Source of the DNA: Ascarosepion bandense
Lineage: Eukaryota > Mollusca > Cephalopoda > Sepiida > Sepiidae
Assembly: GCA_037127315.1 (NCBI GenBank)
Contig: JBBBDQ010000443.1
Coordinates: 330,001-394,000, forward strand
DNA length: 64,000 bases
Direction: 5' to 3'
In this document: positions 23,096 through 33,638 of the stretch, in pieces
Layout of the letters: each line of letters starts with the position of its first letter
Position numbering within the stretch: the first letter of the stretch is position 1
The notes under the pieces: generated by a model
What the model was told of the DNA's origin: nothing
Databases searched by the model: none
The model's input: the letters and a program-made list of their open reading frames with translations, nothing else
Made by a program: the position numbers and the translations under genes

Positions 23096-24100
23096 CCAAA
23101 TTTCAGTACATTTCATCCAGAGATTTTGCTTTGATATTTTTTTAAGAGATTTCATAAAAATTGAAAATATTTACTCTCATATTTTGTGTAATGTAATAAC
23201 TTAGTAGCAACTACTTAGGGAAGGAAAAAGTTTTTTTTTGTTTGTTTTTTTTTGGGGTTTTTTTGTTAAACTAGTGATTCATCCATATTTATATATCATA
23301 ATTTAATTATTTATAATCATATAAATATTTAATTCTGGATCCATCAGATGGTTTGTGTGTCAAAAAGGTAAGTGTTAATCTAGGACTAGTAATCCTGCTT
23401 GCTTTTATAAGATTCAAAGTGATTGGGTGGTAGGGGTCTTTTTTCTTGTAAGGGAGTGTTCATCATGATGGGAAATATGGTAATCTCAGAAAAAACACAT
23501 CCTACCCCTAATTAGAAATTGAATATTAGTTGGCACTTTCATCTGGAAAATTTGGGGCATAAAATCACCCATTGTGAAGTGCTTAAATCCTCTTAATCTT
23601 GACTCTTGAGTAAATTTTCAGCTTAAATATACCACTGGGTCTTCTTAGAGCTCCTATTAGTGGTTGGACATAAAATGGGTTATCATGTTACGATAGAAAT
23701 TAGCTGAAATTGCTTTTTTATAAAGTTAGAACTAACAGAAAACACATTTGGGTGTAGTAGAACAGCATAGTCATTGCTTGTGAAGGCACCTTCAATAAAC
23801 TATCTACTATATTTTATCAGAATTTCTGAGATGAGGAGTTTGCATATTTACATTCCTACAGGAAAAGAGCCTAGCGTTGGTTTGTGAATTTAGTGAAAGT
23901 AACTCTGGCTTATATCCCTGGGCTGGACAGAGCAGCATGTACTTGGACTCAGTGGAAACAAGGGAACAATAACTGTGCAGTACTAAATACAAGAACTAAT
24001 CTGAGTTGTCCCTAGACATGGGCAGTAGAATGAGAAGTCTCCCATCTGAAAATTAAACAAAGGGTTAATTTTTTGATTCTTTGTCGATTACCCAAATTGA
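23096..24100. other. No recognised feature, 1 kb
   Basis: T-runs at 23230-23265. The stretch 23800-24050 is less AT-rich but shows no splice-flanked open segment. Confidence 0.4.
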
Positions 24101-24103
24101 TTT

Positions 24104-25252
24104 TCTGGTGTCCCTCAGGCCTCTATCCCCACATCCTACTGTACAAACGCTGGTATCCATCAGGGCTCTATCCTAGGCCCGACACTCTTCCTTATTTTTG
24201 TAAATGATCTCCCAGACGAGATCAAGAGCCAAGTAGGCATCTACACAGATGACACCACAATTTACTCCCACATCACTAAGAAACCTGGCATGGCAGACAA
24301 ACATAATCTCACTGCTGATCTTGAGAGGGATCTACATTCTGTGGTGAATTGGGGTAAGAAGTGGCTTGTAAATTTCAATGTGTCTAAGACCAAGCTGCTG
24401 TCTGTCAATCATCACAGGCAACCTTTCCTGCCTCTCATAAGCATGGACCAAGCGAGTTTCCCTGATAGCAATACACTGCGCCTCCTTGGCCTTACCCTCT
24501 TTTCTGATCTCAAGTGGAACCACTACATTGAGTCAATAGCTAAATCTACCGCTAGGAAGGTTGGGTCACTGTGTCGAGACAGAATGTTTTTCCCACCTGA
24601 ATCCATCCTGCATATATACAAATCAACCATTCATCTGTGCATGGAATACTGCTGCCATATATGGTCAGGCGCCCCTGCTGTTCATCTCAGTGTTCTTGAC
24701 AGGCTCCAAAGGAGACTCAGTAATGTGTTAGGTACCAACTTGGTGGCTCGACTCCAGCCACTTCCCCACCGACAGGATTTGGCTTCCCTTTGTCCGTTCT
24801 ATAAATACTTTCATGGCTTCTACTCCAGGTGTTTACTCATGCAACCAGATTAGCAACTGGGTCTCACCCCTTCACAGTTAGATCAACCAAATTCAGACGA
24901 CAATTCTACTCTTGCAGCTTCTTTTCTTGCATTTCCTGCCTGTGGAACTCGCTACCATAGTCTTGCTTTCCTGACGGCTACAACCTCCAGGAATTTAAAT
25001 GCAATGTCAATACTCATCTCTTAACCACTTGACTCTAGTTCTTTCTTCACCACCCTGTATATCCTTTCCTTTCTCTCCACCTTTGCAACTGTCATCACAC
25101 CTGTATTCCCATCCTTCTCTTGCTGCTTTGTAACTGGTTCGTCTTTCTCTTCACTCTCTTCTACCTAATCTTTTTACTCTTCTGTAGCCCCCTGCACATC
25201 AGTGGCATTACTGCCTTGCTCAGAGTGATACGATTTAAAAAAAAATACTTTA
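24104..25252 (+). mobile_element. LINE-A, 5'-truncated non-LTR retrotransposon
   Basis: One frame stays open from about 24104 to 24853: GVPQASIPTS, GIHQGSILGPTLFLIFVNDL, IYTDDTTIYS, KKWLVNFNVSKTKLLSVNHH, LRLLGLTLFSDLKWNHYI, IYKSTIHLCMEYCCHIWSGA and LDRLQRRLSNVLG. These are RT domains from GxxQGSxLGP through the catalytic Y-x-DD (here YTDD), then thumb and C-terminus. A ~400-bp 3' region follows and ends GTAGCCCCCTGCACATCAG...GTGATACGATTTAAAA. The long open frame suggests a fairly recent insertion, but only the distal half is present. A Jockey/CR1-like relationship is likely; the clade is unresolved. Its 3' tail is shared with composite SINEs at 32628, 45285 and 47620. Confidence 0.85.
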
Positions 25253-25621
25253 TGAAGGTTGAAGGTCACAACAGCTGAAATGCTATGATAGCAATAATAA
25301 AGATTGTAAATAGTGTAAATACCAACTTATGTTGTTCATCAAGTGTGAAAGTTATCTTAAAAGCAAATCTCATCACTCACTATATTTGCACGTTTTTCAT
25401 GTTTTTAAACTATTCTCATGTATGAATTTTCTGTCCCTTAGGAAGAGGTCATGAATTACTAATTTCATTTTTATGAATACTGATGAAGAATGTCTGGAAA
25501 CAAAGTAAAATAATTTTTTTTTTCTTTTTTTCTCTTCATTATAAATTGGTTGTTATCTAAGTAAATTTTAATAGTTAAGTGTCATACATGGTTCACACTC
25601 AGGTTGTGATTCTCTAAAAGT
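25253..25621. other. No recognised feature
   Basis: AT-rich spacer. Confidence 0.4.
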
Positions 25622-25885
25622 GACATGACTGACTGGGCAAAAGCCCCCCCCCCCCCCCCCAACAGTTGCCATTACTTTCTGTGGTAGACTGGTTGCCAAT
25701 CAAGTCTATAGAACTCAATCTGTTCTGTTATCTAACCCATAGCTGGAGAGAGAAGAAGTGGATTAATGTCTTTCCCAAGAAATTTTGTGCATAAGTGAAT
25801 GCAACAAATTGAACTGGAATTCAAACTTTGCTCTCCAATTTCTCATTCTGAGCCGATAGCCACGGCACCACAATACACAACTATT
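25622..25885 (-). repeat. tRNA-derived SINE, minus strand, with C-run
   Basis: Same family as 68-345. On the minus strand the head is TGGTGCCGTGGCTATCGG, then a GAGAAATTGGAG segment and the conserved body. A run of about 18 C lies at 25645-25662 within the region that normally holds the hairpin. Confidence 0.75.
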
Positions 25886-26511
25886 TTAAGAAACTGTTTT
25901 ATTTGTTGAATAAAGACTATGATATCTGGCCAAGACCAATATGTTTTTTTTTTTTTTTTTTTACAAAAAAAAGTCTTTCTAGTTTAAAAATGCAATGATT
26001 TAGGCTGAAATAGTGTGGAGTAAAGTTGGAAGGAAAATTGAAAAGTGGCTGAGATATCTTTTTTTGATGGTCTTTCAATATTATGATTCACCTCTAATAA
26101 TGGGAGTTATCAGTTTTAGGTACCTCCACTCATTTTTGATACCTAATTTGTACATTGAGTTTTTAAAAATAAGTTTTCTTGAAACTTTTGTTTTAGTTTT
26201 AATTGAAAGCTAAATGATTAAATTTACTATTTTCAGTCAGCAAAATAGTCTGGTGTATTTCACAGAAATTATATTGATTTAAAATGTAAAATTTTGAGAT
26301 TTTTTAAAAATTGAAATTTTTCAGCTAGTTTTGTAAACAAAAATTAATTCTCGATTTTTAAAATCTTGCAAAAATAAAATACACATATGTGACACATTAT
26401 TTTTGAAAAATTAGCAAATTTAAAGTTAAATTTGTGTTTTACACAAATATTATTTATAGCATGAAATTTAGAATAAAACTATTTCTTAATCACTGAGTGT
26501 TGCTCTTTCAG
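25886..26511. other. No recognised feature
   Basis: Very AT-rich; T-run at about 25947-25964. Confidence 0.4.
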
Positions 26512-26536
26512 ACCTTTGACATGGGATGACAGCCAG
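26512..26536 (+). CDS. Candidate 25-nt microexon
   Basis: A strong acceptor (TTGCTCTTTCAG) is followed after 25 nt by a strong donor (CAG then GTAAGC). In one phase (one leading base) it is open: PLTWDDSQ, ending in phase 0. The other two phases contain a stop. The pairing of two good sites is striking, but the incoming phase does not follow directly from exon B, so an intervening exon would be needed. It may also be a chance match. Confidence 0.3.
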
Positions 26537-27866
26537 GTAAGCTAAATATGATTGACCAGAATTGACACAATCATCAAAATCTTTTCCTGTAAGGGGTGGA
26601 GACTGTGAAGCCCATGACCTTTTAATGTAACACAGAAAATACCATTAAAAAAAACTTCAAATACACACACACACACAAAAAAAAAAATTAAAAATATGAG
26701 TTTGTATTAAACTTCTCAATTTCTAATTAGTAGTATTGTCTTCACTTAATAACCTAATCACCACAAGGCTTTGTAGGAATAAAAAAAAAATGTTAAAACT
26801 TTATAAATTATCATAATCAAAAAAGAAAAAAATTAAAACAATTCTTTTAAAATTTCATTATTCATTGAAAAATATTTTTTTCTTAAATCTATGTCATTAA
26901 TATATATTATTTATAAAAACTTATCTAATTAAATCATCGTTTTATTGCATTTTATATTTTACTATTTGGATCAGATTTTTCGAAAAAAAAGGTCATATGT
27001 TTGGTAAAAAAATAATAGATGATTTTCATTCTACAATGAGTTCTGAGTTTAACCAATGAAACACATTTTTGCTACAAAATTTAATTTCTTGAAATTTCAT
27101 GGAGGAGGTAACAGATGTAAAAAATATATTACTTCGAAAATAATTTCATTCATTTGTATATAAGTCCTTATATTTTATAAAATTTTATGTTAATTTTTTT
27201 TATTTTATTTTATTTTATTTTTTATGTGGTGGGGAATGAGTTACGTAAGATTATATTATCCATTGTAAACTATCAATGATTTTGTTATCTGCTAATGAAA
27301 ATCAAAACAAGATTTTTATCAAAATTTCAAATGTGTTTGAAAGGATTAAAAAAAATTAAAATAATTAAAAAATATTTGATCTTTCCTCTTAACAAACATT
27401 TTGATGGAAAAAAAAGTTTAAGTTTGAGGCTTTTTTCTTCTCTCTCCCCCCCCCCTTCATACTATGCTATTTATTCAGGGAATTAGTGGAGGTACCTAAA
27501 ATACAATATCTTCACTGGATTGAATTAGCTATTTCTACTGCTACAAATTTATAAACAAACTGAGATTAATTTTTTATTGTTTTTCTTTTCTTCAAACATT
27601 TATGAATTCAAATGCCCCTGCAGGCAACTGTGTTTCTGACAAAAACAAAATCATGAATAATTTCATCAAATAAACCACTACTGGTTTATCAAGGCTGACC
27701 TTAGATTTCAACTTTAATACGCAATATACTAATCAAAAAACACAAATATAATTCATATCTCTGTTAAAATGTATCTAAAATTATGTATAAGGAGGATTTC
27801 TGCCAAGATGCACAACTCATATATATATTTGTGTATTTAAACAACAAATTTTCTTTTAGACATGTC
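26537..27866. other. No recognised feature, 1.3 kb
   Basis: Extremely AT-rich, with a (TTTTA)n tract at about 27198-27222 and a C-run near 27446-27455. Confidence 0.45.
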
Positions 27867-28458
27867 AGATTAAATAAATTGCAAACATTGTCTGTTTACT
27901 TTTAATAAAATCTGTTCGTACTCATGAATAATCTTTCATGTATTATAATTGAAAGATGGCAGAAGTGAGCTGTAACATTGACAGATGTTATTATCATTCA
28001 TTTCTCAATGTTCCTAAGTACTTTCAATCTCTTGAGATCATCTTCATGGGTGTGAATTGTGGTGACATAAATAACCACAAAACTTGCTAAAAATTACTTT
28101 AACATGTGCATGACCGTGACATTACAACATTATTTAAAAATTTCATTTTGGATAATTTCCACGTTCTTTTGAACACTAAGCAATTTGCCAACCGTTATAT
28201 TTGAAGCAAGAAGAAAATTTACAGTAATTTTTAGCAACACAGTTTTGCAGTTATTTTTTGTTATAACTCACACCCCTGAAGATGATCTTGGAATGAGATT
28301 GAAAGTACTTGGGAACATTGAGAAATGAGTGATAACATCCGTCAACATTACAGCTTATTTCTGACATCTTTCGGTTATAATACGCGAAAGATTATCCATG
28401 AGTATGAACGAATTTTATTAAAAATAAGCAGACACAGTGTTTGCAATTTATTTAATCT
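27867..28458. mobile_element. Foldback (long inverted repeat) element
   Basis: Two arms of about 240 bp (27867-28104 and 28220-28458) are imperfect reverse complements around a ~115-bp spacer. Landmarks: AGATTAAATAAATTGCAAAC at the left edge against its complement ending near 28458; TTTCTCAATGTTCCTAAGTA (28001) against its complement near 28305-28326; GAGATCATCTTCATGGGTGT (28035) against ACACCCCTGAAGATGATCTT (28270). No open frame. RNA from it would fold into a long hairpin. It could be a foldback transposon, a hairpin MITE or an inverted duplication. Confidence 0.85.
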
Positions 28459-29002
28459 TACACACAGCAAGAACAAATGAAGTAAAAATCTCACAGTTCA
28501 TAGGATTTACTTTTTAAAAGTGCTCAATACAAAAGAGAGCAATATATTGCATTTTTATTATAAAAAGTATTATTATAAAATATATACATACACCAATTGG
28601 TGAAACCTGACGAGTGGATCAAACAATTACAAAAAGTTTTGTCTGGAATTGGGGTGCTGAATATGACATTAATCAGCTAAGTTACAAATTTATATATTTG
28701 AGTTATATTACACAACCGAGGTTGCATTATATAACTCATTTACCAATGAAAAAAATTCAAAAGTTGTACAATATAATTGTATTGAACACTTTTTAATACA
28801 ACTGTGTTCTAGTCTAATTATGACTAAAAACTAATTAAATACTTATATAAAAACATTTTACTACATGTTAGATTTCTGAAGACAATTTAAGAAATTTATG
28901 TAAAAGTTTGTCAATTTTGAATTGTTTTGTCAAATGCTCATTATTTATTTTTTTTTTTTGTTGTTGTTTCCAACATAAAATCTTTCATTTCTTAGACATC
29001 CT

Positions 29003-29005
<3 letters not shown>
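28459..29005. other. No recognised feature
   Basis: AT-rich spacer with short T-runs. Confidence 0.4.

Positions 29006-29038
<33 letters not shown>
29006..29038. repeat. Poly(T), i.e. poly(A) on the minus strand
   Basis: About 33 T. It lies four bases beyond the stop of the minus-strand coding-like segment at 29042-29260, so it may be the poly(A) tail of a retrocopy. Confidence 0.8.
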
Positions 29039-29039
<1 letters not shown>

Positions 29040-29041
29040 AG

Positions 29042-29260
29042 TCATTCTTTTAAAGTAAATTTACTTTTCATTCTTAATAGTTCATAATGTAAGTCATCAT
29101 GGATCACATCAAGCACTTTCCATGAGCACCATATTACTTCTGCAGTTGAGTCTCTCAACAGTGAATGAATAACTTCTTTTTCTCTCATTCTCTCTGCTTT
29201 CATTTCATCTGTCTTTGATGTTTTAAATACGTCAGCAAGGTTAAGGCTAGAATGCTGAGT
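29042..29260 (-). CDS. Unidentified minus-strand coding-like segment with stop
   Basis: The minus strand is open for 72 codons up to a TGA at 29044-29042: after a possible acceptor (AAACTCAG, 29262-29255) it reads HSSLNLADVFKTSKTDEMKA, ERMREKEVIHSLLRDSTAEV, IWCSWKVLDVIHDDLHYELL, RMKSKFTLKE. It is rich in charged residues with helical spacing, unlike random AT-rich translations nearby. The first Met is codon 20 of the open stretch (codon 18 after the acceptor), so this is more like a terminal exon or a 5'-truncated retrocopy than a whole gene. A 33-nt poly(A) begins four bases after the stop. I do not recognise the family. Confidence 0.45.
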   Translation of the reverse strand, partial: TQHSSLNLADVFKTSKTDEMKAERMREKEVIHSLLRDSTAEVIWCSWKVLDVIHDDLHYELLRMKSKFTLKE

Positions 29261-29768
29261 TTATCTGCGTGCATGCACACTTGCATATGGTAAATAGTGG
29301 TTTTGAAGAAAAAGAAAAGATGGTATGATAGTTATCAAAAAAGTAAGATGCTTTATTGATGGAAGAACAAATGTATTGATTTGTTTCTGCTGTAACTGCT
29401 GTTAGCTTCTACCTATTCAAATCCTACCTCCAGCCTGGTTCACTCTGACTTTATCAAAAAATTCAGATGTTAATTGCTTGTCACTTGTTCTACACTTAAC
29501 TAATGTGCATTTTCAATTGCAATTATAATTTGTGATGACTAAGTTTTGACTAAGATATTGAGAGAGTAGAAGTAGGTATCTCAAAACTGATAGGCTATGC
29601 TTTTTAGTTCTTTGTTGCCTTTGTTGTACTTGATATGAAATTTCAGATGACTGTAGGTTCTAGGTATCTAATTCAATCCCAACTGCTGAGTAAATATAAA
29701 AATTTCACCTCACAGAAAGCTAACTTTTACTTAAAAATAAACCTGATTATTCTAGAATCTGCAAAAAC
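29261..29768. other. No recognised feature
   Basis: AT-rich spacer; no upstream exon for the minus-strand segment was found. Confidence 0.4.
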
Positions 29769-29888
29769 TGTGCTGAAAAGTTCTCAGCCCAACCACTAAC
29801 AGAATTCTGACAAAATGACCAAACAACAATTATTTTTATTGTAGTATTATAGATGGCGTCCTGATCAGGCTGAGAAATTTTCAGCACC
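29769..29888. mobile_element. MITE, GCTGAAAAGTTCTCAG family (copy 2)
   Basis: Best-kept copy: TGTGCTGAAAAGTTCTCAGC (29769) and GGCTGAGAAATTTTCAGCAC (29868) are near-perfect inverted ends enclosing about 80 bp without coding content. Confidence 0.75.
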
Positions 29889-30380
29889 TCCATTGTATTA
29901 TATCTATATATAAAAAAAAGTACTTTTTTCTTTTCTTTTTTATATTTAACTTTTGAATGTCTTTTATATTGTAGATGTTATGATTTTATTATAGTTTAAA
30001 ATTAATATCTAAAATACAAATATTGTAGATTTTACAAGTATGGGAGTAAATGACTGCTAAGAAGGTAGTTATCTATAGATCCAATTGAACAGAATATCAT
30101 AGGAGGCTGTATGAGTCCCATCCTTACATGGGATTAGGGACAAAAATTGTTAAAGCTCTCTTGGCACTTCCTATTTGGACACCTTGGTGCCAGGGATTAG
30201 CCCTATGCCATTTTTAATAAAATGGTAAAGGTGGTGTTTGGGGAGAGGAGAGAATGATAATGAACCAAACCAGATGAAATCTTTTCATTTTATAAATGTT
30301 CACTTATTTGTGCTCAGAAAATGTCAAAAATACAACATGCTTTATTAATGACTCATTACAGTAGAGAGAAGATGCATTTT
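29889..30380. other. No recognised feature
   Basis: Mixed-composition spacer. A moderately GC-richer patch at 30060-30240 has no clear open exon. Confidence 0.4.
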
Positions 30381-30825
30381 CATAGTTTCACTTATTTTGC
30401 TTATAATTAGCATCATTAGTTTAACAGTCATATGAATTTACTTTCTGACCACAAGTCCTTTTGAGCTATCATAGTTTCACTTATTTTGCTTATAATTAGC
30501 ATCATTAGTTTAACAGTCATATGAATTTACTTTCTGACCACAAGTCCTTTTGAGCTATCATAGTTTCACTTATTTTGCTTATAATTAGCATCATTAGTTT
30601 AACAGTCATATGAATTTACTTTCTGACCACAAGTCCTTTTGAGCTATCATAGTTTCACTTATTTTGCTTATAATTAGCATCATTAGTTTAACAGTCATAT
30701 GAATTTACTTTCTGACCACAAGTCCTTTTGAGCTATCATAGTTTCACTTATTTTGCTTATAATTAGCATCATTAGTTTAACAGTCATATGAATTTACTTT
30801 CTGACCACAAGTCCTTTTGAGCTAA
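30381..30825. repeat. Tandem array, 5 x 89 bp
   Basis: Unit starts CATAGTTTCACTTATTTTGC and ends CCTTTTGAGCTAT. Starts fall at 30381, 30470, 30559, 30648 and 30737. Copies look identical by eye, implying very recent amplification or an assembly artefact. No open frame or conserved element is seen in the unit. Confidence 0.97.
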
Positions 30826-31539
30826 AATATTTCTATTTATTCTGTTTACCAATAACACAAATTTTAAAATTAATATATTTATGATTGCAGAGGTTTACAA
30901 AGGAAAATACTACTTGTTTATACTTGAGTAATGTTTGCAATAACTACTGTTCACAATAGCCATTCACTTATAACACAACATAATGACTTTATTTTTTTTC
31001 TTTTTCTTAATTAGAAAAATTAATACAAAACAAAACTTTGATGCATCCTTTATTTATAACATACTCTTTTATTTACAATACATTTCTTTATTTAATATAA
31101 GAGGAATTTATAAAACAAGAGGCTTGCTTTGAAATTAATAAAACTGAACTTTGTGATTGAAAAAAAACTTCAAAGTCATTTCACATTGATATTTAACACA
31201 TGTGAGGACTATAAGCTGTTAAAAATGTGGTGCAGTCAGGGTATCAAGACGTTGAACTGTTATAAATGTAATCTGTTGTTGTATATAAGCAACATCTCCA
31301 CTACAACCAAATGTAACTGTATAAGGATATCTCCCAAGAGATTAGGGTTGAATATTTATACATTGTTGTAGGTGCGTGCATTTTTTAATTGTATTATAAA
31401 AAACACTGACAGCTTGTATTATTTTTTAGGTAACTTTCAAATGTTTTGTTAATCAATTTTATTTACATTTAACTAATATATAAATATATAATATGTAGGC
31501 ACTATTTTTGGGATATTATTATAAAAACAACTTTGTTTA
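30826..31539. other. No recognised feature
   Basis: AT-rich. The 80-codon plus frame at 31129-31371 shows no domain or repeat pattern that I recognise. Confidence 0.4.
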
Positions 31540-31790
31540 TAAAATATTTCTTCACTAGAAGAGTTTTTACTAAGTCCTAGTCTTACATCAAGGAAGTTTA
31601 CTACTTTTAAAATAATATTGATTATTACTTTGTTTAGACTTTTGAATTTTCTGTAGATTAGTTTTCTTATTTCGGTTTTAAATTATGTGGAATTTTGTAC
31701 TGTCATCCCTATATAACCCTATGACATGAATTTATATCATGGTGTGCAGTGAGATTGTATAGAGCAAATAAATCAATAAGGTCAGAAGAC
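31540..31790 (-). pseudogene. Penelope-like RT remnant
   Basis: Minus-strand frames contain GLYRDDSTKFHI (about 31725-31690) followed by KVVNFLDVRLGLSKNSSSEE (about 31605-31548), the same LYRDD ... K-VNFLDV order as the copy at 18868-19632. The intervening segment and all flanks are decayed. Confidence 0.65.
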
Positions 31791-31809
31791 TCTGCAGTTT
31801 AGTATTCTT

Positions 31810-32290
31810 AACTACAGTATAATTTAACATACCATAATTATTTAATCCTATTTCTAACATAAACATTCCAGCTCTTTTACTCATGAAGTAGAAAAAGAAA
31901 TCGAACCTGCTGTTAAAAATTGTTTACCTATTTAAGTATTGTGTGGTCCCACTATGTACCTTACTCAGACAAAATAATTTTATTTAAAATTTAATTACAA
32001 TGTTTCATTCATAACTTATACTCCAACATAATTTTAAAAAATAAAAATTATTTTACTAAAATAAATGACCCACACAATACTTAATAGTTCTTCTTACTAC
32101 AATATACCTATGTATACCATACTTATTTAATTCTAAGCTAAGCATTCCAGCTTTACTCATGAGGTAGTAGCAAAAAAAAAAAAAAAATCTACTGTTCAAT
32201 AAAACAAAACCTAAAATCCAACCTGCTATTAAAAATTGTCTACCCATTTAAAAACAAATCTATGGTCTTACTATATATCTTATCTAGACA
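31810..32290. repeat. Diverged tandem duplication, two ~200-bp copies
   Basis: 31815-32000 and about 32085-32290 share order and wording: ATTCCAGCTCTTTTACTCAT against ATTCCAGCTTTACTCATGAG, then AACCTGCTGTTAAAAATTGT against AACCTGCTATTAAAAATTGT, and TACTCAGACAAAAT against TATCTAGACAAAAT. Copy 2 has an A-run at 32169-32186. Possibly part of the neighbouring Penelope-like element. Confidence 0.6.
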
Positions 32291-32502
32291 AAATTAAAAA
32301 GTGACATGTCTAGATACCAGGTCATCCTGCTTCCTTTTACGACCCAAATGTTAAAACTCCATGGTTACCTAATTCTCATTTTTGTTTGAACAATATTGAC
32401 ATACCTAAAGCATTTTCTCCAATTACCACTCTCTAATTTTCTAAATAGCCATGAATTCATCTTACATTTTCAAAATAAATCATTTCCACCATTTATTTTA
32501 AC

Positions 32503-32558
32503 ATATCACCTGAAGAACAGTATTGTTCTGAAACATGGAAATTTTTGTGTAGTGATAT
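32503..32558 (+). ncRNA. Hammerhead-ribozyme-like fold
   Basis: ATATCAC (32503-32509) pairs perfectly with GTGATAT (32552-32558) as stem I. It borders the core CTGAAGA (32510-32516, allowed at the variable base). GAA lies at 32530-32532, stem III ACAT/GTGT at 32533-32536/32547-32550, and A follows as the cleavage base (32551). The weak point is stem II: the best hairpin (AGAACA 32514-32519 with TGTTCT 32524-32529) consumes conserved G and A. So it is hammerhead-like and perhaps decayed. A TA array begins 36 bp downstream. Confidence 0.4.
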
Positions 32559-32593
32559 AATACATATAAAAACCATTATAATAACAAAATTAC

Positions 32594-32620
<27 letters not shown>
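32594..32620. repeat. (TA)n microsatellite
   Basis: About 13 TA units. Confidence 0.95.
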
Positions 32621-32624
<4 letters not shown>

Positions 32625-32627
32625 TTT

Positions 32628-32800
32628 TTAATTGTATCACTCCAAGCAAGGCGGTAACGCCACTGATGCACAGGAGGCTACATAAGAGTGAAAAGGTTGA
32701 AAAAGAGAAAGCCAGAAACCACATCCTAAACAGGAAACAAGGGATGAGCCTCTTCACCTGTTCAATAGATGTGAGTGAAGTGTGAACCGGAGTGCAGTAG
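32628..32800 (-). repeat. Composite SINE tail, minus strand
   Basis: Reverse complement matches 45285-45455 and 47670-48005: CCTGTTTAGGATGTGGTTTC, CTTTTTCAACCTTTTCACTC, TAGCCTCCTGTGCATCAG and the end GGAGTGATACAATTAAAA, which is the LINE-A 3' tail. The tRNA-like head is missing, as in typical 5'-truncated copies. Confidence 0.75.
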
Positions 32801-33135
32801 AAATACTTCCTATATACTTCCCGCATAATGGTGAGAAATAAGTGGTAAAGGTGCCTTCATCTAGCTAAGGGCTTATTGTGATGTGGGGGGGGGGTATTTC
32901 TGCCTCATATTTTTACTTTTTATTTTTTTAATAAAATAAATTCTTTTTTTTTACATAATTTGAAAGAAAATCTTAACAAAATAAGTATCTAATGGAACTG
33001 AAAACAATGATTATTAAAGTATACGCTTATGAATCTTTAATTTTCTGTTTCATAATTTTTGGCCAATTAAGATATTGCAAATAAAGATTAAAGTCAGTGC
33101 ACTATGCTTCTCATTGAAAGTTAACATATGAAGGA
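32801..33135. other. No recognised feature
   Basis: Includes a G-run near 32885-32893. Confidence 0.4.
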
Positions 33136-33245
33136 GTACTGAAAAGTTCTCAACTCTGTCCACTTCCCAAAATAATATTTTAATGTTTGGTCATTGAAAA
33201 ACTAATTTTGGAAAGTCAATTGGGCTGAGAACTTTTCAACAATCC
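33136..33245. mobile_element. MITE, GCTGAAAAGTTCTCAG family (copy 3)
   Basis: GTACTGAAAAGTTCTCAACT at 33136 and GGGCTGAGAACTTTTCAACA at 33222 form inverted ends around about 70 bp. Confidence 0.7.
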
Positions 33246-33495
33246 TTTGTTTGTACACCTATTATGGTTATTATTCTGCTTGTTTCGCTGTTCTAGGTCA
33301 GTGTAGTACCTGCACTTCTCTGACAATTCTGAAATTGAATCAGTTGTGCGCTGATCAAGAAAGTTCAGTTGTATGAAGGAAGTCAGTTATATTTTTTGAA
33401 AAATAAATATTTCTGAATTTGTTCAACAAAGAACATGACAGCTATCTGTATAGCCTTTTAGTAAAACAATGTCTAACAACTTAAAACCAGAAAGT

Positions 33496-33497
<2 letters not shown>

Positions 33498-33535
<38 letters not shown>
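33498..33535. repeat. (TA)n microsatellite, left of hammerhead
   Basis: About 18 TA units ending directly at the first stem of the ribozyme motif. Confidence 0.95.
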
Positions 33536-33536
<1 letters not shown>

Positions 33537-33601
33537 CTGGAGTCTAAGCCGTACTGATGAGCTGTGATACAGCGAAACAGATCTGTCTGTGGATGACTAT
33601 A

Positions 33602-33612
<11 letters not shown>
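33531..33612 (+). ncRNA. Hammerhead ribozyme motif (type I-like)
   Basis: All core positions fit. Core CTGATGA at 33554-33560; stem II GCTGT/ACAGC (33561-33565 with 33569-33573, loop GAT); GAA at 33574-33576; stem III ACAG/CTGT (33577-33580 with 33583-33586); cleavage base C at 33587, so the cleaved triplet is GTC. Stem I starts at once: CCGTA (33549-33553) with TGTGG (33588-33592, two wobbles), an internal loop, AGTC (33541-33544) with GACT (33595-33598), then ACT (33536-33538) with AGT (33601-33603), continuing into the flanking TA arrays. Self-cleavage after 33587 is predicted. Hammerheads of this kind occur in Penelope-like elements and retrozymes; no protein-coding part adjoins this one. 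Confidence 0.8.

Positions 33613-33635
<23 letters not shown>
33602..33635. repeat. (TA)n microsatellite, right of hammerhead
   Basis: About 16 TA units directly following the ribozyme motif. Confidence 0.95.

Positions 33636-33638
<3 letters not shown>

Noticed and set aside
28266..28310. CCTGAAGATGATCT...AGATTGAAAG in the foldback arm as a hammerhead
   Set aside because: Stem II-like pairing exists, but no stem I partner or cleavage triplet fits.
30381..30825. Could be a CRISPR array
   Set aside because: Whole 89-bp units repeat without unique spacers and the DNA is animal-like.
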